This document shows positions 18,546 to 27,678 of a stretch of DNA of 64,000 bases, piece by piece. The notes beneath the pieces are model-generated. The model searched no databases, was not told the DNA's origin, and saw nothing but the letters and a program-made list of their open reading frames with translations. Both the position numbers and the translations under genes were made by a program. This stretch comes from Salegentibacter salinarum (lineage in GTDB: Bacteria > Bacteroidota > Bacteroidia > Flavobacteriales > Flavobacteriaceae), in assembly GCF_900168115.1 (NCBI RefSeq), contig NZ_FUZC01000008.1, forward strand, positions 1 to 64,000, given 5' to 3'. Within the stretch, counting starts at the first letter, position 1; every line of letters begins with the position of its first letter.

Positions 18546-19676
18546 TTGAATTCCCCAAAAATAGCATATATCGCACTGGGAAGCAATGTGGGCAACCGCT
18601 TTGAGCTTCTGCAAGACGCATTGCATAAAATTTATTTAGAAATTGGCGAGATACAACAGGTTTCGCTGGTTTATGAAACCCCTGCCTGGGGTTTTAGCGG
18701 CCATGCTTTTTTAAATGCCTGTGTGGCGGTTTCTACAAGATTTTCTGCGGAAAATGTTCTTCGGAAATTATTAAAAATTGAAACCAGAGCCGGCCGTGTT
18801 CGCTCTGATGCAAAGAATTACCAAAACCGAAGCCTGGATCTGGATATTTTACTTTTTGGGAATGAAACTTTGAAAACCGAAGATTTGGTAGTGCCGCATC
18901 CCGAAATGCAAAACCGAAAATTCGTGTTGCTTCCTCTGGTTGATATCGCGGCAAAAGAAATTCATCCCGTTTTTAAAATTTCTATTGAAAAATTGCTGAA
19001 GCAGGTTGAGGACGATTCGCAAATAAAAGCTATCCCTGAAAAGCTCGAAATTCCGCAAAAAGCGTTCAATTTTAATAAACTGAATTATATCGCGGTAGAA
19101 GGAAACATCGGAGCCGGGAAAACCAGTTTTTCAACGATGGTTTCCGAAGATTTTAATGCGAAACTTATTTTAGAAAGGTTTAAAGACAATCCTTTTTTGC
19201 CCAAATTCTACGAAAATAAAGAGCGTTATGCTTTCCCGTTAGAAATGTCTTTCCTGGCCGATCGCTACCAACAACTTTCAGATGATTTAGCGCAATATGA
19301 TCTTTTTAAGGATTTTGTAATCTCAGATTACGATGTATTTAAATCGCTTATTTTTGCGAAAATCACCTTGCATGAAGATGAATATGCTTTATACCACAAG
19401 CTTTTTCATTTAATGTATAAAGAACTGGTAAAGCCGGATCTATATATTTATCTCTACCAAAATACCGAAAGGTTGCTGGAAAACATCAAAGCCCGCGGAC
19501 GTGATTACGAGCAAAATATTCAGCCCGATTATTTAGTGGAAATCAATAAAAGCTATTTGAATTTCATCAAGACTCAAACCAGTATGAGGGTTCAGATTAT
19601 AGATATTTCAGGTAAAGACTTTGTAAACAACCGCGCCGATTATCTGGCAATCTTGGAGGAGATTAAAGCCCATTAA
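18546..19676 (+). CDS. folK: Fusion: HPPK (FolK) - deoxynucleoside kinase
   Basis: One 376-residue protein with two enzymes. Residues about 5-140 are 6-hydroxymethyl-7,8-dihydropterin pyrophosphokinase (folate pathway): ALGSNVGNR near the start, ETPAWGFSGHAFLNA at 44-58, and NRSLDLDILLFG at 94-105, which holds the paired Mg-binding Asp residues. Residues about 178-375 are a deoxynucleoside kinase of the dCK/dGK family: P-loop GNIGAGKTS at 186-194, LERFKDNPFLPKFYE, FLADRYQQ and RGRDYEQNI. The start is a TTG giving MNSPKIAYIALGS; the frame is open further upstream but without a protein-like pattern. Both activities are cytosolic and bind purine-like substrates, but the reason for joining them is not known. 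Confidence 0.92.
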   Translation: MNSPKIAYIALGSNVGNRFELLQDALHKIYLEIGEIQQVSLVYETPAWGFSGHAFLNACVAVSTRFSAENVLRKLLKIETRAGRVRSDAKNYQNRSLDLDILLFGNETLKTEDLVVPHPEMQNRKFVLLPLVDIAAKEIHPVFKISIEKLLKQVEDDSQIKAIPEKLEIPQKAFNFNKLNYIAVEGNIGAGKTSFSTMVSEDFNAKLILERFKDNPFLPKFYENKERYAFPLEMSFLADRYQQLSDDLAQYDLFKDFVISDYDVFKSLIFAKITLHEDEYALYHKLFHLMYKELVKPDLYIYLYQNTERLLENIKARGRDYEQNIQPDYLVEINKSYLNFIKTQTSMRVQIIDISGKDFVNNRADYLAILEEIKAH

Positions 19677-19706
19677 AATTCCCCTAACCCAACAGGAAAT
19701 AATTTT

Positions 19707-19732
19707 CCTGCAAGGTTGCAAAACCTTGTAGG
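19707..19732. repeat. Short palindromic intergenic repeat
   Basis: CCTGCAAGGTT and AACCTTGTAGG pair over 11 bp (one G-T) around GCAA. It lies between the convergent folK fusion and SpoU methyltransferase genes and could terminate both. Similar CAAGGTT palindromes are, as I recall, dispersed in Flavobacteriaceae. Confidence 0.5.
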
Positions 19733-19789
19733 TATCTTTTAACTTAAATAAATGATAGGAGAAAGTTTGAGAAAACTTTAGAGCAAAAT

Positions 19790-20356
19790 TTAATGGCTCA
19801 TATAAGATTGCTCTCTGTTATTTTGGGAAATTTTTGAAAATAAATCCCAGAGAACAACTCCCACACTTACTGAAATATTCAGAGAATGTTTAGTCCCTAA
19901 TTGTGGGATTTCGATAATGCCATCACTGGCCGAAACCACCTTTTGTTGAACGCCTTTTACTTCGTTGCCAAAAACCACGGCAATTTTTTCTCCTACCTGG
20001 GCTTTAAAATCATTCAGCATTACCGAACCTTCTGCCTGCTCTATAGTGAAGACTTTTGTTTGTTCTTTTTGTAGTTTTTCAACCACATCCAATGTATTTT
20101 CAACATATTCCCAGGCTACGGTTTCTGTGGCGCCCAAAGCTGTTTTTTGAATATCTTTATGAGGTGGCTGGGCTGTAATTCCGCAGAGGTAAATTTTTTC
20201 AATTAGAAATGCATCGGCACTGCGAAAAACCGAACCAATATTATTCAGACTCCTAATATTGTCCAGAACCACTATAATAGGTGTTTTTTCAGCTTCCTTA
20301 AATTCTTCAATTGACTTACGTTCTAGCTCACTGTTTTTTAATTTTCGGTTTTTCAT
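19790..20356 (-). CDS. TrmH/SpoU family RNA 2'-O-methyltransferase
   Basis: A SAM-dependent enzyme of the SPOUT class that methylates a ribose in tRNA or rRNA; the target cannot be told. With the start at MKNRKLKN it has 188 residues. Motifs are present in order: motif 1 VVLDNIRSLNNIGSVFRSAD near 29-48, motif 2 VVFGNEVKGV near 130-139, and motif 3 IEIPQLGTKHSLNISVSVGV with the trefoil-knot pattern. I reject the 38-residue longer frame because a TAATTTTG promoter box lies only 5 bases before the chosen ATG, inside that extension. Confidence 0.9.
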   Translation of the reverse strand: MKNRKLKNSELERKSIEEFKEAEKTPIIVVLDNIRSLNNIGSVFRSADAFLIEKIYLCGITAQPPHKDIQKTALGATETVAWEYVENTLDVVEKLQKEQTKVFTIEQAEGSVMLNDFKAQVGEKIAVVFGNEVKGVQQKVVSASDGIIEIPQLGTKHSLNISVSVGVVLWDLFSKISQNNREQSYMSH

Positions 20357-20361
20357 AGTGG

Positions 20362-20369
20362 CAAAATTA
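20362..20369 (-). promoter_or_regulatory. -7 box directly upstream of the SpoU gene ATG
   Basis: On the minus strand TAATTTTG (TAnnTTTG) ends 5 bases before the chosen ATG. If it is used, transcription would begin at or very near the start codon, giving a leaderless messenger. Confidence 0.45.
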
Positions 20370-20534
20370 GTAAGAATGCAAGGGATATGATAATTTAAGT
20401 TTGAAAACATGCTTGCAGTTGGGAGGAAGAGAAGAACGGTTTGGTAGCCAGAAAACCCTTTTATGAACATTAGGGTGCTGTAGGTTATTTACATATTAGT
20501 TTTATATTAGTAAATGAAAATATAATCTTCGATA

Positions 20535-23500
20535 ATGATATACAAAGCTCCCTCCCTGCTTATCTTTTTGTTAGTGTCTTTTACACTTTCAGCCCAGGAT
20601 ATTAACAAGAAAGATACCCGTTTACTTTCAAAACCGGCAATAAGCGATTCTCAAATCGCTTTTATTTATGCCGAAGATCTTTGGGTAGCTAATAAGGACG
20701 GTTCCTTTCCAAAACGCCTTACGGTAGATGACGGAATTGAATCTAATCCCGTGTTTTCTCCTGACGGAAGTTTAATAGCTTTTAACGCTGAATATGATGG
20801 GAATACCGATGTATATGTTGTTTCCGCTGATGGTGGAGTACCTGAGCGGCTTAGCTGGCACCCCGGGAGCGACCAAGTTCGAGGTTTTACACCAGATGGT
20901 TCTGCCGTTCTTTTTGCTTCCCAACGCAGTGTTTTTACTAATAGGTATATGGAACTTTTTGAAGTATCCGTGAGTGGTGGCCAGGTTAAGCAACTGGATA
21001 TTCCAAATGCCTTTTGGGCTGATTATTCCGATGATGGAAGATACATTGCTTATACTCCCTTATACGAAGTTTTTAACCAGTGGAAATACTATCGGGGTGG
21101 GACGGCTTCCCGAATCTGGATCTATGATACCAACGATCATTCTGTAACTGAAATTCCAAAGCCTGAAAGTGGTAGCAACGATACCAGACCCCAATGGTTG
21201 GGAGATAAAATTTACTTTAGAAGTGACAGGAATGGGGAATTCAATTTATATAGTTATGATATGAATTCTGCAGAGGTTGCCCAACATACCAATTATGAAG
21301 ATTTTCCGGTATTAGATCTTTCTGCGGGGGATAATGAAATCATATTTGAACAGGCAGGCTATCTGCATACCTTTAATCCAACCAATAATAACGCCAGCAG
21401 ACTTCAAATAGGCATCGCGACAGATCTGCTTGAGTTACGGCCACGTTTTGTAAAAGGTGATGAGTATATACGCAGTGCTTCGATCTCTCCAACAGGGGCA
21501 AGAGTAGTAATGGATTTTAGAGGGGAAATAGTAACTTTACCAGGTGATAAAGGGGATGTTGTGAATGTGACCGCAACACCGGGTATTCATGAACAAGATC
21601 CTGTGTGGTCCCCAAATGGGAAATTCATAGCCTATTTTAGTGATGAAAGTGGAGAATATGCGCTTCACGTCCACGATCAAAGTGACGAAAAGCAACCGCA
21701 GAAATTTGAACTGGATGGTACCGGTTTTTATGCCTATCCAAAGTGGTCTCCGGATAGTAAGAAAATTAGTTTTGTAGATAACGGCCGTAATCTTTATGTA
21801 CTCAATACAGATTCTGGCCGGGTTACAAAAGTTGCTCAAGACAAACGCTACATGCCCGGGGTTTTCCGGGACCTGTTTGGCAGTTGGTCTCACGATTCCA
21901 GTTGGATAAGTTACACGGTAGTAACGGAAACAAGTTTTGAACAGGCCTATGTATATTCGCTTTCTGAAAACGAGTCCTATCCTATTTCAGATGGATTTTC
22001 CAGCGTTTCCAGCCCCGTGTTTGATCCTAGCGGTAAATACCTGTACATGCTTGCTTCTACAGATGCGGGTCCCGTTGTGAACTGGTTTGACCAATCTAAC
22101 CAGGATATGGAAATGACCAGTTCTATTTACCTGGTTACTTTACAAAAAGATGTTGAATCTCCATTTGCAAGAGAAAACGATGTGGAGAAGATAGAGCAGG
22201 CAGAGAAGGAAGAGGAGAAAAAGAAAAAAGCTGAAGAAGAAGACAAGGAAATCAAAGCGCCTGATCTTAAAATTGATTTTTCTGGGATAGAAAGCAGAAT
22301 TGTTGATGTGCCGGTGCCTGCCGGGAAATATGCCTCTTTAAGCTCACCAAAAGAAGGAAACCTGTATTATCTTTCCTTTCCTCCCCACGAACAAGACAAG
22401 GGAACTCTCAATATGTATGATCTTAAGGAAAGGGAGAATAAGGAAATAATGCCGGCCACGGCTTATGAGATTTCGGCAAATGCTAAGATGATACTTTATA
22501 AGGCGGAAGATAAATGGGGAATAGCTGAAATAGAAAAGATCGAGGAAAAGCACCCTCTTAATACCGAAGACATCCAGGTGAAAATTGATCCTATCGCAGA
22601 ATGGCCAAATATATTTAATGAAGCCTGGAGGGTTAACAGAGATTATTTTTACGACCCTGGAATGCACGGAGTGGATTGGGATGAAATGAAAGAAAAATAT
22701 AAACCTTTTATAGGAGATGTAACTTCCCGAGGCGATCTCTACCGGGTGATGGAATGGATGTTTAGCGAGCTTGGTGTGGGACATCACCGGTTTTCAAGTA
22801 GAGGGGATAGACTCCATTCTAAAGAATCTGTAAAAGGTGGACTTCTTGGAGCTGATTATAGTATTGAAAATAACAGGTACCGGTTTAAAAAGATATATGG
22901 CGGACTTAACTGGAACCCTAATCTGAGATCTCCGCTTACCGAGCCGGGTGTTGATGTGCAGGAGGGCGATTATATCCTGGAGGTAAATGGAAAAGAATTA
23001 AAGGCTGAGGATAATATTTATAAATTCTTTGAAAACACTGCAGGCAAAATAGTGATGCTTACCGTGGGTCCTAATTCCAATATGAAGAACTCGCGAAAAG
23101 TGAAAGTAACCCCGATAGAAAATGAAGGGGCTCTGAGAAATCGGGATTGGGTTGAAGGAAATATTGAAAAAGTACATGAAGCGACCGATGGTAAGGTAGC
23201 TTATGTTTATGTGCCTAATACCGCCACTGCGGGACATGAATATTTTAAACGTTATTTCTTTCCGCAAGCAAATAAACAGGCTATCATTGTTGATGAACGC
23301 TTCAATGGAGGAGGCCAGTTGGCCGATTATGTGATAGATATACTTAAAAAACCAGAGCAGGCACACTGGAGGTTCCGCTATGGAAAAGATCTTAAATCTC
23401 CAAGCGCTTCCATCCAGGGACCAAAAGTGATGATCACAGATGAAACCGCTGGTTCAGGTGGCGATTACCTTCCATGGATGTTTAGAAAATTCGATCTTGG

Positions 23501-23792
23501 TACTATCGTGGGAAAAACTACCTGGGGCGGCCTGGTAGGAGTCCTGGGTTATCCGGAATTTTTAGACGGAGGTTCTGTTACCGCACCAAACGTAGCTTTT
23601 TATACTGAAGAAGGCTTTAAGGTGGAAAATGAAGGAGTAGCGCCCGATGTTGAGGTAGAACAATGGCCGGAAGAAGTGATTGAGGGCAAGGATCCGCAAT
23701 TGGAAAAAGCCATTGAGATCGTTTTAAAACAACTGGAGGAAAATCCACCGGGAGAAGTTGCTTCTCCAGTATATCCAAAAAAAGGTAATTAA
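20535..23792 (+). CDS. Tricorn-like S41 family protease, exported
   Basis: A 1085-residue protease with a signal peptide (ending FTLSAQD), so it is periplasmic, unlike archaeal tricorn. Residues about 25-540 form WD40-like beta-propellers with repeated PVWSPNGKFIAYFSDE-type blades. A charged Glu/Lys stretch covers about 550-575. A helical section, a PDZ domain (about 810-880) and the S41 core follow. Compared with tricorn, the nucleophile is Ser974 (AGSGGD), the base His750 (VGHHR) and the glutamate Glu1031 (VENEGVAPD); the position before the histidine is Gly rather than Ser. It probably degrades peptides. It stands alone, 90 bases before the amidohydrolase gene on the same strand. Confidence 0.92.
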   Translation: MIYKAPSLLIFLLVSFTLSAQDINKKDTRLLSKPAISDSQIAFIYAEDLWVANKDGSFPKRLTVDDGIESNPVFSPDGSLIAFNAEYDGNTDVYVVSADGGVPERLSWHPGSDQVRGFTPDGSAVLFASQRSVFTNRYMELFEVSVSGGQVKQLDIPNAFWADYSDDGRYIAYTPLYEVFNQWKYYRGGTASRIWIYDTNDHSVTEIPKPESGSNDTRPQWLGDKIYFRSDRNGEFNLYSYDMNSAEVAQHTNYEDFPVLDLSAGDNEIIFEQAGYLHTFNPTNNNASRLQIGIATDLLELRPRFVKGDEYIRSASISPTGARVVMDFRGEIVTLPGDKGDVVNVTATPGIHEQDPVWSPNGKFIAYFSDESGEYALHVHDQSDEKQPQKFELDGTGFYAYPKWSPDSKKISFVDNGRNLYVLNTDSGRVTKVAQDKRYMPGVFRDLFGSWSHDSSWISYTVVTETSFEQAYVYSLSENESYPISDGFSSVSSPVFDPSGKYLYMLASTDAGPVVNWFDQSNQDMEMTSSIYLVTLQKDVESPFARENDVEKIEQAEKEEEKKKKAEEEDKEIKAPDLKIDFSGIESRIVDVPVPAGKYASLSSPKEGNLYYLSFPPHEQDKGTLNMYDLKERENKEIMPATAYEISANAKMILYKAEDKWGIAEIEKIEEKHPLNTEDIQVKIDPIAEWPNIFNEAWRVNRDYFYDPGMHGVDWDEMKEKYKPFIGDVTSRGDLYRVMEWMFSELGVGHHRFSSRGDRLHSKESVKGGLLGADYSIENNRYRFKKIYGGLNWNPNLRSPLTEPGVDVQEGDYILEVNGKELKAEDNIYKFFENTAGKIVMLTVGPNSNMKNSRKVKVTPIENEGALRNRDWVEGNIEKVHEATDGKVAYVYVPNTATAGHEYFKRYFFPQANKQAIIVDERFNGGGQLADYVIDILKKPEQAHWRFRYGKDLKSPSASIQGPKVMITDETAGSGGDYLPWMFRKFDLGTIVGKTTWGGLVGVLGYPEFLDGGSVTAPNVAFYTEEGFKVENEGVAPDVEVEQWPEEVIEGKDPQLEKAIEIVLKQLEENPPGEVASPVYPKKGN

Positions 23793-23882
23793 GAGATCTT
23801 ACATTAAAGCTGTTTTATAATTTTTCACCTATAATTTAAACGACAAATTAGTCTTAACAATGGTCGTTAAAATCTGATTAAT

Positions 23883-25295
23883 ATGAATAAATTTTTCTGC
23901 TTTCTTTTAGTGATGATCAGCCTTTCCTCCTGTCAAAGCAAAGACATTAAAAATTACGACCTGGTAATTTACAATGCCAGAATTGTGGATGTAGAAAGCG
24001 AAAGTATAATTGAAAACCAGGCCATATTTATTTCTGAAGGAGAAATTGTGGATGTGCGAAAAAATATCGAAAAAGAGCAGATTGTTGCCGACTGGTTTTT
24101 TGATGCCGAAGGGAAATTTGTAATGCCGGGACTTTGGGATAATCATGTTCATTTTAGGGGAGGCGATACTTTGATCCAAGAGAATAAAGATTTATTGCCG
24201 TTGTTTTTAGCTTACGGTATTACTACCGTAAGAGATGCCGGCGGTGATATAACTCCCAGTGTGCTAAAGTGGAAAGATCAAATTGCTAAAGAAGAATTAG
24301 ATGGTCCTACAATTTTTAGTTCCGGTCCCAAATTGGATGGTGATCAACCCGCCTGGCCCGGATCAATAAAAGTTTCAGATTCAAGTGATATTGTGACTGC
24401 GCTTGATTCCCTTGAAAAACTGGATGTAGATTATGTGAAAATGTATGACGGAAATCTTTCCGCAGAAAATTATTACGGAATTATAGAAGCAGCTGAAAAA
24501 CGCGGATTAAAGACTACCGGTCATATGCCGATGAGTGCCGATTTTATGAAAGCGGTATCGCTTGGACTTGATGGTGCCGAACATATGTATTATCCATTAA
24601 AAGCCGGTTCCCCTGTGGCCGATAGTCTTACAAAACTCAACCTTGGCTATGGAATGATAGAACCGCTAATTGATACTTATGACGCGGGATTAGGAGATAA
24701 GGTTTTCGCAAAAATGAGTAAAGAAAATGTATTCGTAACACCCACACTTTATATTGGCAAAACCCTTGCTGAAATTTTGGAAGTAGATCATCAGCAGGAT
24801 TCTTTGCTAAATTATATTGGCCCGGGAATTCAAAAAACCTATCAGGGTAGAATAGAAGGGGCGAAGCGAGCAAAAGCTTCGGGAAGTGAAATGCGTGAGA
24901 AGATGGAAGAAATAAGTAATAGGATGATAGAGCCTATGCAAAATTCCGGAGTAAAAATTTTAGCAGGTTCAGATTGTGGGGCGTTCAATTCGTATGTTTA
25001 TCCGGGCGAATCTTTACACGGCGAATTAAATGCTTTAGCTGAAGCCGGATTAAGTAATGCACAGGTATTAAAAAGTTCTATGATTAATGGGCCCAAGTTT
25101 CTTGATCTTGAGGATAAATATGGTAGTGTTGAAGAAGGAAAAATTGCAGATCTCTTACTGCTTGAAAAGAATCCTTTTGAGAACTTACAGCACCTAAACA
25201 CAATCACTACGGTAGTAAAAAGCGGAAAAGTTTTTAATCGCGAAGATTTAAGGGATATGCTCCAGGAGATTAAAAGGACTAAGGCTTTGGATTAG
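23883..25295 (+). CDS. Amidohydrolase family lipoprotein
   Basis: A 470-residue metal-dependent hydrolase of the amidohydrolase superfamily, lipid-anchored: the lipobox ends at Cys17 (SLSSC). The metal site is visible as His88 and His90 (DNHVHF), a lysine in YVKMYD, His in TGHMP, His in AEHMYYPL and Asp in AGSDCGAF. The imidazolonepropionase-like pattern (MPGLWDNHVHF, GKIADLLLLEKNPFENL) fits the peptidase/prolidase-like branch, but the substrate is unknown. It follows the tricorn-like protease by 90 bases, which may suggest a joint role in peptide breakdown. Confidence 0.9.
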   Translation: MNKFFCFLLVMISLSSCQSKDIKNYDLVIYNARIVDVESESIIENQAIFISEGEIVDVRKNIEKEQIVADWFFDAEGKFVMPGLWDNHVHFRGGDTLIQENKDLLPLFLAYGITTVRDAGGDITPSVLKWKDQIAKEELDGPTIFSSGPKLDGDQPAWPGSIKVSDSSDIVTALDSLEKLDVDYVKMYDGNLSAENYYGIIEAAEKRGLKTTGHMPMSADFMKAVSLGLDGAEHMYYPLKAGSPVADSLTKLNLGYGMIEPLIDTYDAGLGDKVFAKMSKENVFVTPTLYIGKTLAEILEVDHQQDSLLNYIGPGIQKTYQGRIEGAKRAKASGSEMREKMEEISNRMIEPMQNSGVKILAGSDCGAFNSYVYPGESLHGELNALAEAGLSNAQVLKSSMINGPKFLDLEDKYGSVEEGKIADLLLLEKNPFENLQHLNTITTVVKSGKVFNREDLRDMLQEIKRTKALD

Positions 25296-25400
25296 TCAGT
25301 TTGTATTTCTTCCCCATCTTAAATTGGAATATAATAAGAGAAATCCCCAGTTCGTAAATTATAGAACCACTTAACTTTAAAAGGGTAGAAATGAATTGTT

Positions 25401-25732
25401 ATGATGCAGAATGGACTTATAGAAATGGTGTTTTTGCTTAGTATTAGCTTTAGTGAAGACATATAAGAGTGATAGATATGGTGGTGAATCGCTATACCGA
25501 AGAATGTTTGGGAGAAAGTGAAGGGAACTGCTTGCTGGTGCAGGAAGGAGAACAGATAGGTACAGATGAGTGTAGCCTTTTCTTTTACAAAGACAGTATA
25601 GAAGGTTTTGATTATGAACCGGGCTAGATTTATCATTTAAAAGTAAAAAAGAAGAAAATAAAAAATCCGCCTATGGATGGTTCTTCAATTTCTTATCGGT
25701 TGGAAAGAGTAATGTCTAAGGAGAAGGCTTAG
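25401..25732 (+). pseudogene. Decayed DUF4377 lipoprotein gene
   Basis: Read in one frame from 25478 to 25732, the sequence gives VNRYTEECLGES, GNCLLVQEGEQIGTDE, SIEGFDYEPG, a TAG at 25625-25627, then IYHLKVKKKKIKNPPMDG and SSISYRLERVMSKEKA before the true stop. This matches the pattern I know of DUF4377 domains (paired cysteines, IEGFdYepGyxYxL, NPPxDxSSxxYxL). The TAG lies where a tyrosine or similar is expected. The signal-peptide part upstream (from 25401, FLLSISF) is in another frame. The gap from 25296 to 25833 holds no other gene. Confidence 0.72.
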
Positions 25733-25833
25733 ATTGAAGTCCTTTAAATTTTTACTTTGCTAGTCAGGGTTTCTTCTTTTTTATTATTACAATCTTTTTC
25801 AAATCTTAGCTAACTTGCAAAGAAAAAATATTC

Positions 25834-27666
25834 TTGCCAAGATCCAAAAAGTCATTAGAAGCCAATAAAGTTACTTTACGAGGGAGTTTTGCTTCCCTAA
25901 AATTTGTACCTCGTTTTTTTAAGGAAATCAGGAAAGTAAATCCTTTGCTGTTTTACGCAAATGTATTGGCAAGGACCGTTAACGCTGTTTTACCGGTAAT
26001 TATCCTAATCGTAGGAAAATTGATTATTGATGAGGTAGTTTTACAAATTGATACCGAAGAAAAAGACCTGGACAGGTTATGGTTATTGGTTGCAGCCGAA
26101 TTTGGCCTGGCAATTTTATCAGATTTAATGAGCCGAGCGATTAGTTTAACTGATGGTTTATTGGGCGATCAATATAGCATAGATACTTCGGTGCGAATTA
26201 TTAAGAAAACTTCAGAATTAAATTTGGATCAATTAGAAGATTCCGAATTTTACGACAAGCTGGAACGCGCTCGGCAGCAAACCACGGGTAGGGTTGGTCT
26301 TATGTCTAACATTCTCACCCAGGCCGAAGATCTGATTGTTATTTTCACCCTTTTGGCCGGAGTGGTGGCGTTTGAACCCTGGCTGATTATTTTGCTTGTC
26401 GTTTCGGTAGTTCCAACAATTATTAATGAAATTAAATTCAGCGGAACCAGTTATTCCCTGGCCAGAAGCTGGACGCAAGAACGCCGGGAACTGGATTATT
26501 TGCGCTACGTCGGTGCCAGTGATGTGACCGCAAAAGAGGTAAAGCTTTTCGGACTTTCAGATTACCTGGCGAACCGTTTTAAAATCCTTTCCGACACTTA
26601 TTATTTGATGAGTAAAAAACTGGCAAAACAGCGTGCCGGTTGGGGTTCAGTATTTAACGTGATTGGTACAGGAGCTTATTACGCTGCTTATCTATTAATC
26701 GTTTTCAGAACCGTGGCCGGAATTTTTACACTCGGCGACCTTACTTTCCTATCCGGTTCTTTTAACAGACTTCGGTCTAAATTGCAAGGCTTTTTTACCA
26801 GATTTACCGCAATTACCGAAAGTGCGCTTTATCTTCAGGATTATTTTGAATTTCTGGACCTTAAATATTCCGATGAAACTTCGGATGAAAAACTACCGCT
26901 TCCAAAGAAAATCAGAAAAGGATTTGAATTTAAAAACGTAGGTTTTAAATATCCTAAATCTGAAACCTGGGTGGTGCGAAATATCAATTTTGAATTAAAA
27001 GCAGGAGAAAAACTGGCTTTTGTGGGAGAAAATGGGGCTGGGAAAACCACACTTATTAAATTATTGCTACGATTTTATGAACCTACGGAAGGTGAGATTC
27101 TACTCGATGATATCCCGGTGAAAGAATACATTCAAACGCAATATCAGCAATATTTTGGAGTGATATTTCAGGATTTTGTAAAGTTTGAATTAACGCTTCG
27201 GGAAAATATTGCAATGGGTGAAATTGAAGAAATCAAGAATCAAAATCGAATTGACAGCGCTGCACAAAAAAGTCTGGCAAATGAAGTTATTTCTGAAATG
27301 CCACGTGGTTACGATCAGCAATTGGGAAAACGTTTTAAACAGGGAAAAGACCTTTCAGGCGGGCAATGGCAAAAGATCGCGATTGCCCGAGCATATATGA
27401 AAGATGCCGAAGTTCTAATTTTAGATGAACCCACATCTGCTTTGGATGCCCGGGCCGAAACCGAAGCTTTCGACCGGTTTATTAAGTTAACCGAAGGAAA
27501 AACTGCGGTAATTATTTCGCACCGTTTCAGTACGGTAAGAATAGCCGGTAGGATTATGGTTTTAAAAGATGGCGCTGTCCTGGAAATTGGAACCCACCAG
27601 GAATTGATGAAAAATGATAAGCTTTATGCAGAATTGTTCAATTTGCAGGCGCAGGGTTATCAATAA
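25834..27666 (+). CDS. ABC exporter (fused permease and ATPase)
   Basis: A 610-residue half-transporter that should work as a homodimer in the inner membrane. Residues about 20-340 hold the six-helix exporter domain. The ATPase domain follows: Walker A GENGAGKTT near 399-407, Q-loop VIFQDF, signature LSGGQWQKIAIARA near 506-519, Walker B VLILDEPTSALD, and the switch histidine in ISHRFS. The start is a TTG giving MPRSKKSLEA. The substrate cannot be told. It lies 12 bases before the next ABC gene, so the two are probably co-transcribed. Confidence 0.93.
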   Translation: MPRSKKSLEANKVTLRGSFASLKFVPRFFKEIRKVNPLLFYANVLARTVNAVLPVIILIVGKLIIDEVVLQIDTEEKDLDRLWLLVAAEFGLAILSDLMSRAISLTDGLLGDQYSIDTSVRIIKKTSELNLDQLEDSEFYDKLERARQQTTGRVGLMSNILTQAEDLIVIFTLLAGVVAFEPWLIILLVVSVVPTIINEIKFSGTSYSLARSWTQERRELDYLRYVGASDVTAKEVKLFGLSDYLANRFKILSDTYYLMSKKLAKQRAGWGSVFNVIGTGAYYAAYLLIVFRTVAGIFTLGDLTFLSGSFNRLRSKLQGFFTRFTAITESALYLQDYFEFLDLKYSDETSDEKLPLPKKIRKGFEFKNVGFKYPKSETWVVRNINFELKAGEKLAFVGENGAGKTTLIKLLLRFYEPTEGEILLDDIPVKEYIQTQYQQYFGVIFQDFVKFELTLRENIAMGEIEEIKNQNRIDSAAQKSLANEVISEMPRGYDQQLGKRFKQGKDLSGGQWQKIAIARAYMKDAEVLILDEPTSALDARAETEAFDRFIKLTEGKTAVIISHRFSTVRIAGRIMVLKDGAVLEIGTHQELMKNDKLYAELFNLQAQGYQ

Positions 27667-27678
27667 GAAATCTTCAGT

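Noticed and set aside
22344-22787. 147-residue frame opposite the tricorn-like protease
   Set aside because: It lies inside a well-supported gene on the other strand, with a biased hydrophobic/His-rich composition expected of antisense frames.
25319-25636. 105-residue minus-strand frame after the amidohydrolase
   Set aside because: The plus strand of the same interval holds recognisable DUF4377 sequence, so this frame is its shadow.
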